Positions 52,270 to 61,577 of a stretch of 64,000 bases of DNA are shown here, one piece after another. The stretch is taken from NCBI RefSeq assembly GCF_009928445.1, contig NZ_JAABNO010000003.1, forward strand, positions 186,001 through 250,000, given 5' to 3'. Made by a program: the position numbers and the translations under genes. The stretch is from Clostridium sp. C8-1-8 (GTDB lineage Bacteria; Bacillota; Clostridia; Clostridiales; Clostridiaceae). Position 1 is the stretch's first letter. Each line of letters begins with the position of its first letter. The notes beneath the pieces were generated by a model. The model was given only the letters and a program-made list of their open reading frames with translations, searched no databases and was not told the DNA's origin.

Positions 52270-53760
52270 TTACAGATTTCTAACTGCTAATAATATGAAA
52301 TTTAATATGAATAACACTGTGAATAAATAAATTACTGGATGAATTTTCTTTGTTTCCTTCTTGATAATTGCGATTATAACATAGCTTATAAATCCAAAAG
52401 AAATACCTGTTGTTATGCTATAAGCAAATGGCATAAGAGCAATTGTAAGGAATGCAACTGCTGCTACGCTGAAGTCTTTCCAGTCAATCTCACCAATAGA
52501 AGACATCATCAAGATACCTACAACTACAAGTGCTGGTGCTGTTGCAACTGTTGGGATAATTCCAATTACAGGAGCAAAAACAAGACATATAAGGAACATG
52601 ATTGATGTTACAACTGATGTTAACCCTGTTCTACCACCAGCAGCAATACCAGCTGAGCTTTCAACATAAGTAGTAGTATTTGAAGTTCCGAAAAATGCTC
52701 CTACTATCGTTGCACTTAAATCTGCAAATAAAGCCTTATCCAGACGTGACTTAACACCCTTACCTTCAAGCATTAACTTTTCATCTTCTGCATCAAATAT
52801 ACCTGAACGACGACCTGTCCCAATAAATGTTCCAAGAGCATCAAATATATCTGTTAATATGAATGCAATCATTGCAGTTACTGCAAGTAAGAACTTGCTT
52901 CCATTAGCAAATAGTCCAGCAAAATCCATCTTAAAAGCAGTGTATTTAACTGCTGCTATAGAATTACCTATACCGCTTAGAGATATATTAGCTGAAGAGA
53001 AAAACTCATGAGCATTTTTAGCGTGGAAACCAAAAACACCAGGGTTAACGCCACAAGCAATTTCTATAAAACAAAGTGCAGTTACTGAAGTAATACCAAT
53101 TAAAATTGCAGCCCTAACTTTTAAAACCATAAGAATAAGTATTAAAACAATTCCGAATAATGCTAACTGTACAGCTGGGTTAGAGAAGTTAACAATTGCT
53201 GGAACAGCAGATGAATTTGCAACTACTGTTGCATCTGCAGGAGTCTTTCCTAAGAAAAGATATGTTCCAGGGTCAGAAGTAAACTTTAAAAGGCCACTGT
53301 CTTTAATACCTATGTATGCTATAAAAAGACCAATACCTCCACCGATAGCCTTTTGTAAAACTGGGGGCAGAGCTCGTATTATTATCTTACGAAGTCCTGT
53401 AACTGTTATAATAATATTTACAACACCGCAGATAAATACCATTGCTAAAGCTTCTTGCCATCTGAATCCCATAGTACCACAAACGGTAAAAGTAAAGAAT
53501 GCATTTAATCCCATACCAGGAGCTAATGCATATGGCACATTAGCAAATAGTCCCATAACAAGTGTACCAACCACTGCAGATATAATCGTTGCTACGAAAA
53601 TAGCCTGTGGATTAAAAGGGTTGTCTGGAGTTCCTGCTAATTGTAAAATATTTGGATTAACAAAAATGATGTACGCCATTGTAAAAAAAGTAGTAAGACC
53701 AGCTATAATTTCAGTTCGTACGTTAGTACCGTACTTTTTCAAATTAAAAAATTTTTCCAT
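52270..53760 (-). CDS. pbuG: NCS2-family purine permease (PbuG/AzgA type)
   Basis: 496 residues with about 12-14 membrane segments. NVRTEIIAGLTTFFTMAYII (about 13-32), GMGLNAFFTF, LTDIFDALGTFIGTGR and GTSNTTTYVESSAGIAAGGR are marks of the AzgA-like purine transporters. It should bring in hypoxanthine/guanine (perhaps adenine) with protons. The frame opens further upstream, but AGGAG suits the ATG at 53760. A guanine-class riboswitch and terminator stand in its leader, so it is shut off when guanine or hypoxanthine is plentiful. Confidence 0.93.
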   Translation of the reverse strand: MEKFFNLKKYGTNVRTEIIAGLTTFFTMAYIIFVNPNILQLAGTPDNPFNPQAIFVATIISAVVGTLVMGLFANVPYALAPGMGLNAFFTFTVCGTMGFRWQEALAMVFICGVVNIIITVTGLRKIIIRALPPVLQKAIGGGIGLFIAYIGIKDSGLLKFTSDPGTYLFLGKTPADATVVANSSAVPAIVNFSNPAVQLALFGIVLILILMVLKVRAAILIGITSVTALCFIEIACGVNPGVFGFHAKNAHEFFSSANISLSGIGNSIAAVKYTAFKMDFAGLFANGSKFLLAVTAMIAFILTDIFDALGTFIGTGRRSGIFDAEDEKLMLEGKGVKSRLDKALFADLSATIVGAFFGTSNTTTYVESSAGIAAGGRTGLTSVVTSIMFLICLVFAPVIGIIPTVATAPALVVVGILMMSSIGEIDWKDFSVAAVAFLTIALMPFAYSITTGISFGFISYVIIAIIKKETKKIHPVIYLFTVLFILNFILLAVRNL

Positions 53761-53803
53761 CTCCATAACTCCTAAAATATTTTTATGATAAAATTTTATC
53801 ACC

Positions 53804-53838
53804 AAAAACAAAATAGATTGAAACATCGTTCCAATCTA
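53804..53838 (-). terminator. riboswitch expression-platform terminator
   Basis: On the minus strand TAGATTG pairs with CAATCTA around 11 bases, and TTTTGTTTTT follows. It lies between the purine aptamer and pbuG. Confidence 0.75.
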
Positions 53839-53884
53839 CCGAAAAAACAAAATTACGAATAAAAAAATTCATATTTTATGCTAA

Positions 53885-53955
53885 TTTCGATAGTCGGATA
53901 ATTAACGGTCATCCGGTAGAAACTGCCAACCCATATATGTCGGCGATATATCGAA
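53885..53955 (-). promoter_or_regulatory. purine (guanine-class) riboswitch aptamer
   Basis: On the minus strand: P1 TTCGATA/TATCGAA, P2 GCCGAC/GTTGGC with loop ATATATGG, the core GTTTCTACC, and P3 CGGAT/ATCCG with loop GACCGTTAATT, then CGACTAT. The C in GACTAT is the ligand-pairing base of guanine-type (adenine-type has U). A terminator follows, so this should be an off-switch for the purine permease. Nothing else is seen in the rest of the 53761-54272 gap. Confidence 0.93.
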
Positions 53956-54272
53956 TCTATTTAATTATTGATAAAGTTTTCCGAGTTAAATTATAGTGTA
54001 ATTTGTCTAACTTTACAAGTAGTAATAATGCTTTTTTATACATTTATTTTAATAGAACCAGTAGCATTTCTATATAAATCTAATTAATCTATTTATTACT
54101 AAATAATTTTATTTTAGACTATGTTTAAGAATACTATTAAAACTAAAAAGATATATAAAGATAACACTATATTTTACTTAAGCTACCTCAACAGTGCCTC
54201 AGTTTACTAGTACTATGGTTAATTAATGCCATTGTAACTTCATCAATTAGAAAGACTTTTATAAGTTATGAT

Positions 54273-55091
54273 TTATTTTTTCGGATTTTTGGCTATAAAT
54301 ATTCCACTGGATTTAGGTATATCTATGCTTCCATCTCTTAATATTATCTCTTCCAAATATGTATAAAAATCTTTTATTCTACTTTCGGTAAGTATTTCCT
54401 TAACATTTGTGTGTCCTTCTAATGACAGTACATAATCTACAAAAGGCTTTGCTTCTGTTATATGTAAGGAATCCTCACGTACTATTTTTTCTACAGAGTC
54501 GAAATACTTATATAATTGTTCTTCCCCATTTTCTAGTCCAAATTCACTGGTTACAGAAAGAGATTTAATATTTATCCTAGAATCAAATCCAACCACTAAA
54601 TTCTTAAAACCTTTCATATTATTACTACCATTGGTAGTGGCATAAAAAGTACCTTCTGGTTTAAGTATGCGAGCTACCTCACTTATGGCTAAATCCCTAT
54701 TCTGCGCATGATAAAGCATGTGGTTTGCAATAACGCAATCAAAAGAATTATCATCATATTCAATATTTTGTATGTCCATTACAGCATAGTCTATGCCTTC
54801 AATATCTGAGAGGCTATCCTTTGCAGACCTTAACATACCTTCTGAAAAATCTGTTAAAACTAATTTGATATCCTTTGGTAATCTATCTTTATTATTAGAC
54901 CATATGCTTCCATTGCCACAGCCAAATTCTATGACTCTTTCGTTGGGCTTAATACTATATTGATCAAATACCCACTTTGCCCAACTATACTTATTGGTAC
55001 TGTAGATAATATGAAATGCTTGTCTAGCATTTAAATTCTTGTCTGAATTATACTGATAATTAACTATCTCTCTATCGTTTGCCTTAGACAT
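54273..55091 (-). CDS. class I SAM-dependent methyltransferase
   Basis: 272 residues. Motif I VIEFGCGNGSIW (about 53-64), acidic end of strand 2 in LVLTDFSEGML, motif II FDCVIANHMLYHAQN and motif III RILKPEGTFYATTNGS are complete. It has a C-terminal extension of about 100 residues that may shape the substrate site. ATGGAGTGATGAATT precedes the ATG. It stands alone with unknown substrate. Confidence 0.88.
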   Translation of the reverse strand: MSKANDREIVNYQYNSDKNLNARQAFHIIYSTNKYSWAKWVFDQYSIKPNERVIEFGCGNGSIWSNNKDRLPKDIKLVLTDFSEGMLRSAKDSLSDIEGIDYAVMDIQNIEYDDNSFDCVIANHMLYHAQNRDLAISEVARILKPEGTFYATTNGSNNMKGFKNLVVGFDSRINIKSLSVTSEFGLENGEEQLYKYFDSVEKIVREDSLHITEAKPFVDYVLSLEGHTNVKEILTESRIKDFYTYLEEIILRDGSIDIPKSSGIFIAKNPKK

Positions 55092-55404
55092 AATTCATCA
55101 CTCCATTTTATACAAAAATAATTACCCAATTATAATAAATAACTAATATAAAAACTTCTGTATAGCCACATAATTTTAAGTAGAAATACTAAACTTGGAT
55201 ATATTCAAAGTCTATTACAACGTTGTATATATTGAAATATTTATCATAAAAGGAATAAACTTTATTATATAGCAAACTTATTTGGTTGTAAATCACATAA
55301 ACCTTGAGACTCTAAATGAGCTCTACATTATTTTGATATTTTTGATCATATGCCTTTACAAGTATATATGAGTAAAATCTAGCAGATGATATAATTTCTA
55401 GAGA
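55092..55404. other. AT-rich gap, nothing recognised
   Basis: The region before the methyltransferase start and after the HAD terminator holds no supported gene, repeat or RNA fold. Confidence 0.4.
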
Positions 55405-55443
55405 ATAAAAAAACTAAGGCAACATTTCTATGTTTCCTCAGTT
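55405..55443 (-). terminator. terminator of the HAD gene
   Basis: On the minus strand AACTGAGG-AA-ACAT pairs with ATGTTGCCTTAGTT, followed by TTTTTTTATTC, about 40 bases after the stop at 55481. Confidence 0.8.
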
Positions 55444-55480
55444 AATGTTAATCACAAGCTTTATTTTTTACGCAGATTAT

Positions 55481-56266
55481 TTACAATATAAATTTCTCTA
55501 TTCCAAGTGCTACTCCGTCATTTTGCACTGTATCCGTAGTCTTTTTAGCAAAGCCTTTAACATAATCACTAGCATTTCCCATCGCTATACCGCAGCCTAC
55601 TGTGGACAGCATCTCTATATCATTCTTTCCATCACCAAAGGCATAGCTATTTTCTACTGGTATATCTAGATATTCTAATACACTTAATATTCCTGAAGCT
55701 TTTGAATTTGCTTTAGAATACAATTCAAAAGTCCCATCTTGTCCATTGTAAATATAATTAAAATTAGAGTCTCCCAAAGTCAAACAGTAATCAATCCCAA
55801 CCTGGTCATTACATATCATCTCAATTTTATATACATCTACTTCATTATGATCGAAGTTCCCTTCTAAGTATTTTTTAGAAATATCATAGGTCTCATAAAA
55901 GGAATGTAACTTCTTATGATTATCTTTAATATAAGAATACTCTTCCCCCTGAAGTATATATTCAATGTTAAGCTCTTCAAATTTATCTACAAGCCCCTTT
56001 ATTAAATCTTTCTTAATAGCTTCCTTATATATGCACTTATCAGCAACTTTTACATAGGCTCCATTAGTAAGTACAAAACCATCAAAACCGAAATCTAACA
56101 ATACCTCATTTAAAAAGGCATAGGGTCTTCCAGTAGCAATAAAAACGTAATTACCTTTTGCCTGCAATTGGCGTATAGCTCTTTTTACTCTCGGAGTGAT
56201 ATCGGTTATTCCATTTAAATAATCAACCAAAGTTCCATCAATATCAAAAAACACAGCTTTTTTCAT
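55481..56266 (-). CDS. Cof-type HAD-IIB phosphatase
   Basis: 261 residues. HAD motif I FFDIDGTLVDY (Asp8 nucleophile), motif II IATGRP (about 43-48), motif III Lys near ASGILSVLEYL and motif IV YAFGDGKNDIEML are intact. The cap is the C2B type, as in Cof proteins that remove phosphate from sugar phosphates or cofactors. Divergent from the DeoR-type regulator at 56422, which may control it in response to a sugar phosphate. Confidence 0.9.
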   Translation of the reverse strand: MKKAVFFDIDGTLVDYLNGITDITPRVKRAIRQLQAKGNYVFIATGRPYAFLNEVLLDFGFDGFVLTNGAYVKVADKCIYKEAIKKDLIKGLVDKFEELNIEYILQGEEYSYIKDNHKKLHSFYETYDISKKYLEGNFDHNEVDVYKIEMICNDQVGIDYCLTLGDSNFNYIYNGQDGTFELYSKANSKASGILSVLEYLDIPVENSYAFGDGKNDIEMLSTVGCGIAMGNASDYVKGFAKKTTDTVQNDGVALGIEKFIL

Positions 56267-56315
56267 GTTGCAATCATATCCTCCTATAATTAAACATCCT
56301 CTTACTCATTCTTAT

Positions 56316-56351
56316 TTATTGTCATTTTATATCGTTTGTTCTCATTTGTCA
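56316..56351. promoter_or_regulatory. candidate DeoR-type operator between HAD and DeoR genes
   Basis: TCATTT is repeated exactly 20 bases apart (56322-56327 and 56342-56347), each beside a TTGTC/TTTGTC-like element. Two-turn direct repeats are typical for DeoR/GlpR sites. Chance is possible in AT-rich DNA. Confidence 0.35.
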
Positions 56352-56421
56352 ATTAATTATATTGCATAGTCATATTTTTATTGATAAAATAAAAGAAAAT
56401 GAGAAACACTCGGAGGAAGTT

Positions 56422-57186
56422 ATGTTTACCGAAGAAAGACATAAACACATAATAGATCTGTTAGAAAGAGACGGAAAAGTATTAGTAAAAGACTTAAGTA
56501 CTTTGTTTGAAGTTAGTGAAAGTATGATTAGGAAAGACCTAAAGGTTTTGGAAAAAAGTAACTTATTACAACGCACTTATGGCGGTGCTATTAACTTGAA
56601 GCGTACCATAGTAAATGGCGAAAGTTTTTTTAAAAGAGTTGAAAAAGATATAGATATAAAAGAAGTTATAGCTAAGAAGGCATATGAAATAATAAGAGAG
56701 GATGATACTATCTTTTTAGATACTTCAAGCATCTCTTATTTTCTAGCAAAACTAATTACTGACAATAACATAAGACTCACGTTAATTACTAATATGGTTG
56801 AAATTTCATCAATGATTAGTTTAGAATCAAAAGTAAAGGTTATTTTTATAGGTGGAGATTACTATCCTCTTGTAGGCGGCAATATTGGTTCCCATGCAAA
56901 TGAACAAATAAAACTTTACCGTTGTAATAAAGCTTTTGTCGGTTGCAGCGGAATAGACCTCAGAGATGGAAGTGTTAGTACTGGCGAATCTGAAGATTCA
57001 GGCACAAAAAAGACTATTATGAGTATATCTAAAGAGTTATTTCTAATAGCACCAAATGAAAGATTTAATTTAGATGGTGTCTACAACTTCTCAAACCTAT
57101 CTGATTTTCATGGCATAATTACAGAAAATGAACCTAATGATACTTTACTGACACTAATAAAACAATATGATGTAAGATTAATTTAG
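56422..57186 (+). CDS. DeoR/GlpR-family transcriptional regulator
   Basis: 254 residues. The N-terminus ERHKHIIDLLERDGKVLVKD, then LSTLFEVSESMIRKDLKVLE (HTH, about 21-43) and RTYGGAI are the hallmark of DeoR regulators. The C-terminal sugar-phosphate-binding domain has FLDTSSISYFLAKL, FIGGDYYPLVGG and AFVGCSGIDL. GGAGGAAGTT fixes the ATG at 56422 and not the frame opening at 56362. Divergent from the HAD phosphatase, which it probably regulates. Confidence 0.9.
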   Translation: MFTEERHKHIIDLLERDGKVLVKDLSTLFEVSESMIRKDLKVLEKSNLLQRTYGGAINLKRTIVNGESFFKRVEKDIDIKEVIAKKAYEIIREDDTIFLDTSSISYFLAKLITDNNIRLTLITNMVEISSMISLESKVKVIFIGGDYYPLVGGNIGSHANEQIKLYRCNKAFVGCSGIDLRDGSVSTGESEDSGTKKTIMSISKELFLIAPNERFNLDGVYNFSNLSDFHGIITENEPNDTLLTLIKQYDVRLI

Positions 57187-57323
57187 TTATATATAATCTA
57201 AACCTTTTATACTGGAATTTAACTAAGTATTTGCCTTACCTAACTTATTGCCAAACTTTAAGGTTCAAGGTATTATTTATATATTAACAAAGATGTATGT
57301 AAGTTGCTTCAGGAGGCTTTAAA

Positions 57324-58610
57324 TTGTCAAGATTAAATCCTATATTAAACAAAAAGATAACTGATTACTCAATGAAATCATTGTTACTTAAATTTATTCA
57401 AATAACATTGATTTTCTTGGTATCGAAATTAATTATTTTATTAACTATACATTTCTTTTCCATTGGACCATTCTCACTAATAACTGATCATAAGGATGCG
57501 CCCTACAATTTTATCACAAGTATAAAAAAGGCTTTAACTGGATGGGACTCTGGGTGGTATAAAAATATAGTTGAACACGGATATTCTTATACTGAAAATA
57601 TAAAAGAGCAGCAAAATGTAGCCTTTTATTTTGGATATCCTATGACTTCAAAACTAGTTAGCCAATCCTTCAATATAAAAGCTGATTGGGCTCTTATACT
57701 AGTAAACAATGCATCTGTGTTCTTTGGACTTTTTTTCATGTATTATTTAGGTAGATTGTTGGGACTAAAGGATAATGTAAATTTTATAGGAATTACGCTA
57801 TATTCCCTTAACCCATTTGCTATCTTTCTTACAGCGGGGTATTCAGAAGGTATGTATTTTCTAATATCTGCAATGGCACTAGTTTTATTAATAAAAAGAA
57901 AGTATCTGCCAGCTGCTATTGTAGGAGGACTATTAAGCGGAATAAGGTCAATAGGAATTTTTTATGCTCCTATTTTATTTATTCATTATTTTTTTATTGA
58001 AAAAAATAAGTTTAATAAGAAGAATATTTTTACATCCATAATACTACTAACTTTCAGTGTTTTGGGTAAAGCTGCCTTTATGCTATACAACCTTGTAAGC
58101 TTTGGAGATGCCTTTGCTTCTGAAAAAGTTCAGCAGTATTGGGGCAATATAGGCGGAGATATAACTTTAAGTCAAAGGTTTTCTAATCTATATGATTATA
58201 TTTTAATCCCATTTAAAAACCACTTTGATCTATTAAATCCGTCTGTAGTTTCTATTTTGATGGTATACTTTTTATTAATTATCTCTATAATAGTCGTTAT
58301 AAAAATTACACGGACCTATAGAACAGAAGGAAGCTTAAGCCTAATAAAATTCGAAAATGAATTTATATTTCTTACATGGTCAGTGGTACAAATAGTTCTT
58401 CCATTAATAATATTCGGAACTAGAAACAACAACCCTTTCTCAATGGGACGATATGTGCTGCCAATGTTCCCTATATATATATTATTAGGCAAATTAATAG
58501 AAAAGAAGACAACTTTATACGCTCTTCTTCTTGCCTTATTTACTTTTGAAATGATTATAATAACTGTCGGTTTTTCTTTTGGTCTACCAAAGGGCTTTTA
58601 TGTTTTTTAA
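57324..58610 (+). CDS. GT-C mannosyltransferase-like membrane protein (PIG-V type)
   Basis: 428 residues with about ten membrane helices. After the first helix the outside loop holds TGWDSGWYKNIVEHGY (about 72-87), the Asp-containing motif of PIG-V-like mannosyltransferases that use polyprenyl-phosphate sugars. FGYPMTSKLVS and NPFAIFLTAGYSEGMYFLIS follow as usual. It starts at a TTG, supported by AGGAGG. The acceptor is unknown. Co-transcription with the DeoR gene is doubtful (138 bases apart). Confidence 0.87.
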   Translation: MSRLNPILNKKITDYSMKSLLLKFIQITLIFLVSKLIILLTIHFFSIGPFSLITDHKDAPYNFITSIKKALTGWDSGWYKNIVEHGYSYTENIKEQQNVAFYFGYPMTSKLVSQSFNIKADWALILVNNASVFFGLFFMYYLGRLLGLKDNVNFIGITLYSLNPFAIFLTAGYSEGMYFLISAMALVLLIKRKYLPAAIVGGLLSGIRSIGIFYAPILFIHYFFIEKNKFNKKNIFTSIILLTFSVLGKAAFMLYNLVSFGDAFASEKVQQYWGNIGGDITLSQRFSNLYDYILIPFKNHFDLLNPSVVSILMVYFLLIISIIVVIKITRTYRTEGSLSLIKFENEFIFLTWSVVQIVLPLIIFGTRNNNPFSMGRYVLPMFPIYILLGKLIEKKTTLYALLLALFTFEMIIITVGFSFGLPKGFYVF

Positions 58611-58650
58611 TTATCAGGGTAATATTTCTAATTTAAAAATATACTTTAAT

Positions 58651-58686
58651 AAAGTGGGAGGATTTATTTCTTCGCACTTTGTTTTT
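58651..58686 (+). terminator. terminator of the mannosyltransferase gene
   Basis: AAAGTG-G-GAGGA pairs with TTCTTCGCACTTT and is followed by GTTTTTAA. The rest of the 58611-58965 gap holds a small hairpin (GCAAAC/GTTTGC, 58754-58771) and the terminator below. Confidence 0.65.
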
Positions 58687-58920
58687 AATCCTTAAACTCA
58701 TTTTATATATTTTTTTGTAGCTATGTCTTTCCAAACTTATATGATAAAAATCATGCAAACGAGCATGTTTGCTATTTTACTGTAAATTCTAAAAAGCTTT
58801 TCTAAGCCATTGAAATCACTATTTAAATCTATAAAAATCTTATAATTCTCTACGATAAAGAGAACCTTATACATTATACTTTGTGAAGGCTTTTCTCTCA
58901 TGAGTTATTCCTTTACAGTA

Positions 58921-58961
58921 AAAAAGATCACTGAAGCTACCTTTTATTCAGTGATCTTTTT
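58921..58961 (-). terminator. terminator of the GH3 gene
   Basis: A perfect 15-pair stem (AAAAAGATCACTGAA) around 11 bases, T-run on each side, 5 bases after the stop at 58966. Confidence 0.9.
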
Positions 58962-58965
58962 ACTA

Positions 58966-61392
58966 TTAATCTATTTTTAATATAAGCTCCAATATTCTTT
59001 GAGCACAAATTTCTAACTCTTCTCTAGAAATAAGCCCCAGCTCCTTAGCTTTAAGAAGACGCTTAGGATACCCACAGCCCATCTTCACATCATTACCCGC
59101 TTTGGTTTCCTTGTAATGTTCTCCGCAAGTCCACCAATCTGTTGCGACCATACCTTTCCATCCCCACTCACCTCTTAGTATATCTTCTAAGAGCTCTTTA
59201 TTTTCTGATGCACGGTGTCCATTAATAATGTTATAAGAAGTCATTATGCTCCACGGATTCGCTTCTTTAACCACTATCTCAAAGCCTTTTAAGTAAATCT
59301 CTCTAGCTGCTCGTTCTGATACTCTGGAATCGCAGTTCTTTCTGTTAGTTTCTTTATTATTTAAGGCAAAGTGTTTCACAGTTGCTCCAATATTCTGAGA
59401 TTGTATGCCTTTTACCATTGCTGCTGCTAGTTTACCTGTTAAGAAAGGATCTTCAGAATAGTATTCAAAATTACGTCCACACAATGGGCTTCTGTGGATA
59501 TTAATTGCTGGAGTCAACCAAACAGAAATATTATTTTCCTTAACCTCTTTAGCACCTGCTTCTCCAACAGAATAAACTATATCTTTATCCCAGGTACAAG
59601 CTAGTAAGGTTGAACAAGGCCATGCAGTAGTAGTATTAACACCACATTGTGGAGCAATTCTAAGTCCAGCAGGTCCATCAGCAGTCATGACACTTGGAAT
59701 GCCGTATTCAGGCATATTACCATATCCAAAGGTATTGGCAACTCCTGTATTAGGTTGGCCGCCTAATAAGTGACATACCTCTTCATCTGTCATTTGTGCT
59801 AAAAACTCCTCTACAGTAAGCTTTCCATCAGCCACTTCGTCAAAAATACGAACGCCCTTCTTAAAAGGCTCCTTCCATAATTGATAGCTCTCTCTTGCTC
59901 TTACTTCTGGAGAATACCCTTCCATCATTTCAGCTGATAATTTCTCAATATAGCAGGCATTTGGATCATTTGCTTCTTTTAGAGGAAGTTGTTCAAAGCT
60001 GCCATCAGATACCATTCTTTCCTTCAGAGAAGTAGGTGCTATCCTTTCATTAAGCTTTATAGTAACTCTACTTTGCTCTACAGTATAAACAAAACTTACC
60101 TTTTCTACCTGTCTTACTGAAGTACCAACATAAAATACGTAGTCCCCAGCCTCTAATACATAAGATGATTTCTGAACTTTACCTAGGTCGTCATAAGAAG
60201 CCATGTCTTCCACTGAAACTTCAAGCTTAAGTAATTGAGTTTCTCCTGGGTTTAACAAACGGGTCTTTTTAAAGGCTACTAGGCTTTTTGCTGGTTTACC
60301 TAGAAGTCCTTGTGGGGCACCTGCATAAATTTGAACAACTTCTTTACCTTCAATTTCTCCAGTATTAGTTACATTTACTAGAAATTCAATCATACCTTGT
60401 TGTTCCTTTACAGAAGCCACAGACCAATTAAAGCTTGTGTAAGATAACCCAAATCCAAAAGGATAATTCACCTTATCAGCAGCTCCAGGAATTGTCTCAA
60501 AATAGCGATATCCTACATAAATATCATCAGTGTAATCTACATAAGCTTCAGATTCATGAAAATTATAGGTAGATGGATAGTCTTCTAGTTTTTTTGCAAA
60601 ACTATCTGCTAGCTTACCTGAAGGATTTCCAATACCGCATAATAACTCAGCTGCAGCTAAACCACCTTCCATACCACCTTGCCAAGCCATTAGTACAGAT
60701 TGAATAGAAGCATCATCTACAAACCAACTAGTATCTACCATACCTCCAACATTCATGACAACGATTACCTTTTGAAAGTGCTTTTTCACAGCATTTACCA
60801 TAGTTGCTTCTGCATGTGTCAGATAAAAATCACCATTTTCAAATAGCTCACCGGACTTTTTTGTCATAGCTTCTTCAGACTCCCAAAGGTTTTTATTTTC
60901 TGTGTCTACAACACTTTTCCTGTCCCAGCCTTCTCCTGAAAAACGACATATGGTTATAACTGCTGTATCAGTAAATACACAAGCTTTCTTTAACAAATCC
61001 TCAGGAACCTCAGGTTCTACTGTCATGCCTGGCACAGCGCCACAGTCATACTGATGCTTCACATTTTCCCTGTAGAAGTCTGATAACTCTTCAAAAACAC
61101 TAACATGTCCATTTAATGTCTTCATGCCTTCATATAGATTGATAATATATTCAACGGTTACATCACCGCTACCTCCGCCGCCTTTTACATAATCAAAGCT
61201 GCCTTTTCCAAATAGAGCAACTTTAGAACCCTTACTAAGTGGAAGTACATTATGTTGATTTTTTAGTAAAACCATTCCCTCCTTAGCTGCATTCTTTGAT
61301 AAATCTCTATGTGATCTACAAGCCGTAACCCTTTGTCCATTATTGCCCAATGGTAAACTTGGCTGAAAACGGGACCTTTGCCACTTATTCAT
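58966..61392 (-). CDS. beta-glucosidase, GH3, with permuted domain order
   Basis: 808 residues. The domain order is reversed from common GH3 enzymes. First comes the alpha/beta sandwich usually found at the C-terminus (about 35-325; AKEGMVLLKN, WQGGMEGG, GKLADSF, NYPFGFGLSYTSF), then an fn3-like part (about 340-430). The TIM barrel is last (about 525-800), with DGPAGLR, KHFALNNKETNR (about 673) and the nucleophile Asp752 in VATDWW. This order is known from a few rumen and clostridial enzymes. It has no signal peptide, so it should cleave imported beta-glucosides. AGGAGG fixes the ATG at 61392. The AraC gene is divergent. Confidence 0.92.
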   Translation of the reverse strand: MNKWQRSRFQPSLPLGNNGQRVTACRSHRDLSKNAAKEGMVLLKNQHNVLPLSKGSKVALFGKGSFDYVKGGGGSGDVTVEYIINLYEGMKTLNGHVSVFEELSDFYRENVKHQYDCGAVPGMTVEPEVPEDLLKKACVFTDTAVITICRFSGEGWDRKSVVDTENKNLWESEEAMTKKSGELFENGDFYLTHAEATMVNAVKKHFQKVIVVMNVGGMVDTSWFVDDASIQSVLMAWQGGMEGGLAAAELLCGIGNPSGKLADSFAKKLEDYPSTYNFHESEAYVDYTDDIYVGYRYFETIPGAADKVNYPFGFGLSYTSFNWSVASVKEQQGMIEFLVNVTNTGEIEGKEVVQIYAGAPQGLLGKPAKSLVAFKKTRLLNPGETQLLKLEVSVEDMASYDDLGKVQKSSYVLEAGDYVFYVGTSVRQVEKVSFVYTVEQSRVTIKLNERIAPTSLKERMVSDGSFEQLPLKEANDPNACYIEKLSAEMMEGYSPEVRARESYQLWKEPFKKGVRIFDEVADGKLTVEEFLAQMTDEEVCHLLGGQPNTGVANTFGYGNMPEYGIPSVMTADGPAGLRIAPQCGVNTTTAWPCSTLLACTWDKDIVYSVGEAGAKEVKENNISVWLTPAINIHRSPLCGRNFEYYSEDPFLTGKLAAAMVKGIQSQNIGATVKHFALNNKETNRKNCDSRVSERAAREIYLKGFEIVVKEANPWSIMTSYNIINGHRASENKELLEDILRGEWGWKGMVATDWWTCGEHYKETKAGNDVKMGCGYPKRLLKAKELGLISREELEICAQRILELILKID

Positions 61393-61473
61393 GGTAATAC
61401 CTCCTAATTTATACATTTGTGTATATTACACTTCTATCTTATTACTTGATAAAAGCTATAACAAGTATCCTTA

Positions 61474-61503
61474 TGACTTTTCAGTAAGTCGATATTGACT
61501 TTT
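61474..61503. promoter_or_regulatory. candidate AraC operator between GH3 and AraC genes
   Basis: TGACTTTT occurs at 61474-61481 and 61496-61503, 22 bases apart (two helical turns), with AAGTC facing the second copy. AraC regulators usually bind such direct repeats. It lies about 80 bases before each start. Confidence 0.45.
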
Positions 61504-61577
61504 TTGTTATCCAATGATAATTATTTATATAAGATGCATTCCTTATATAAGCTTAATATGAAAGGTAAGTATAATAT

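Noticed and set aside
53312-53788. Plus-strand frame of 158 codons opposite the purine permease
   Set aside because: It is the mirror of a clear NCS2 permease with riboswitch control; no ribosome site and no domain.
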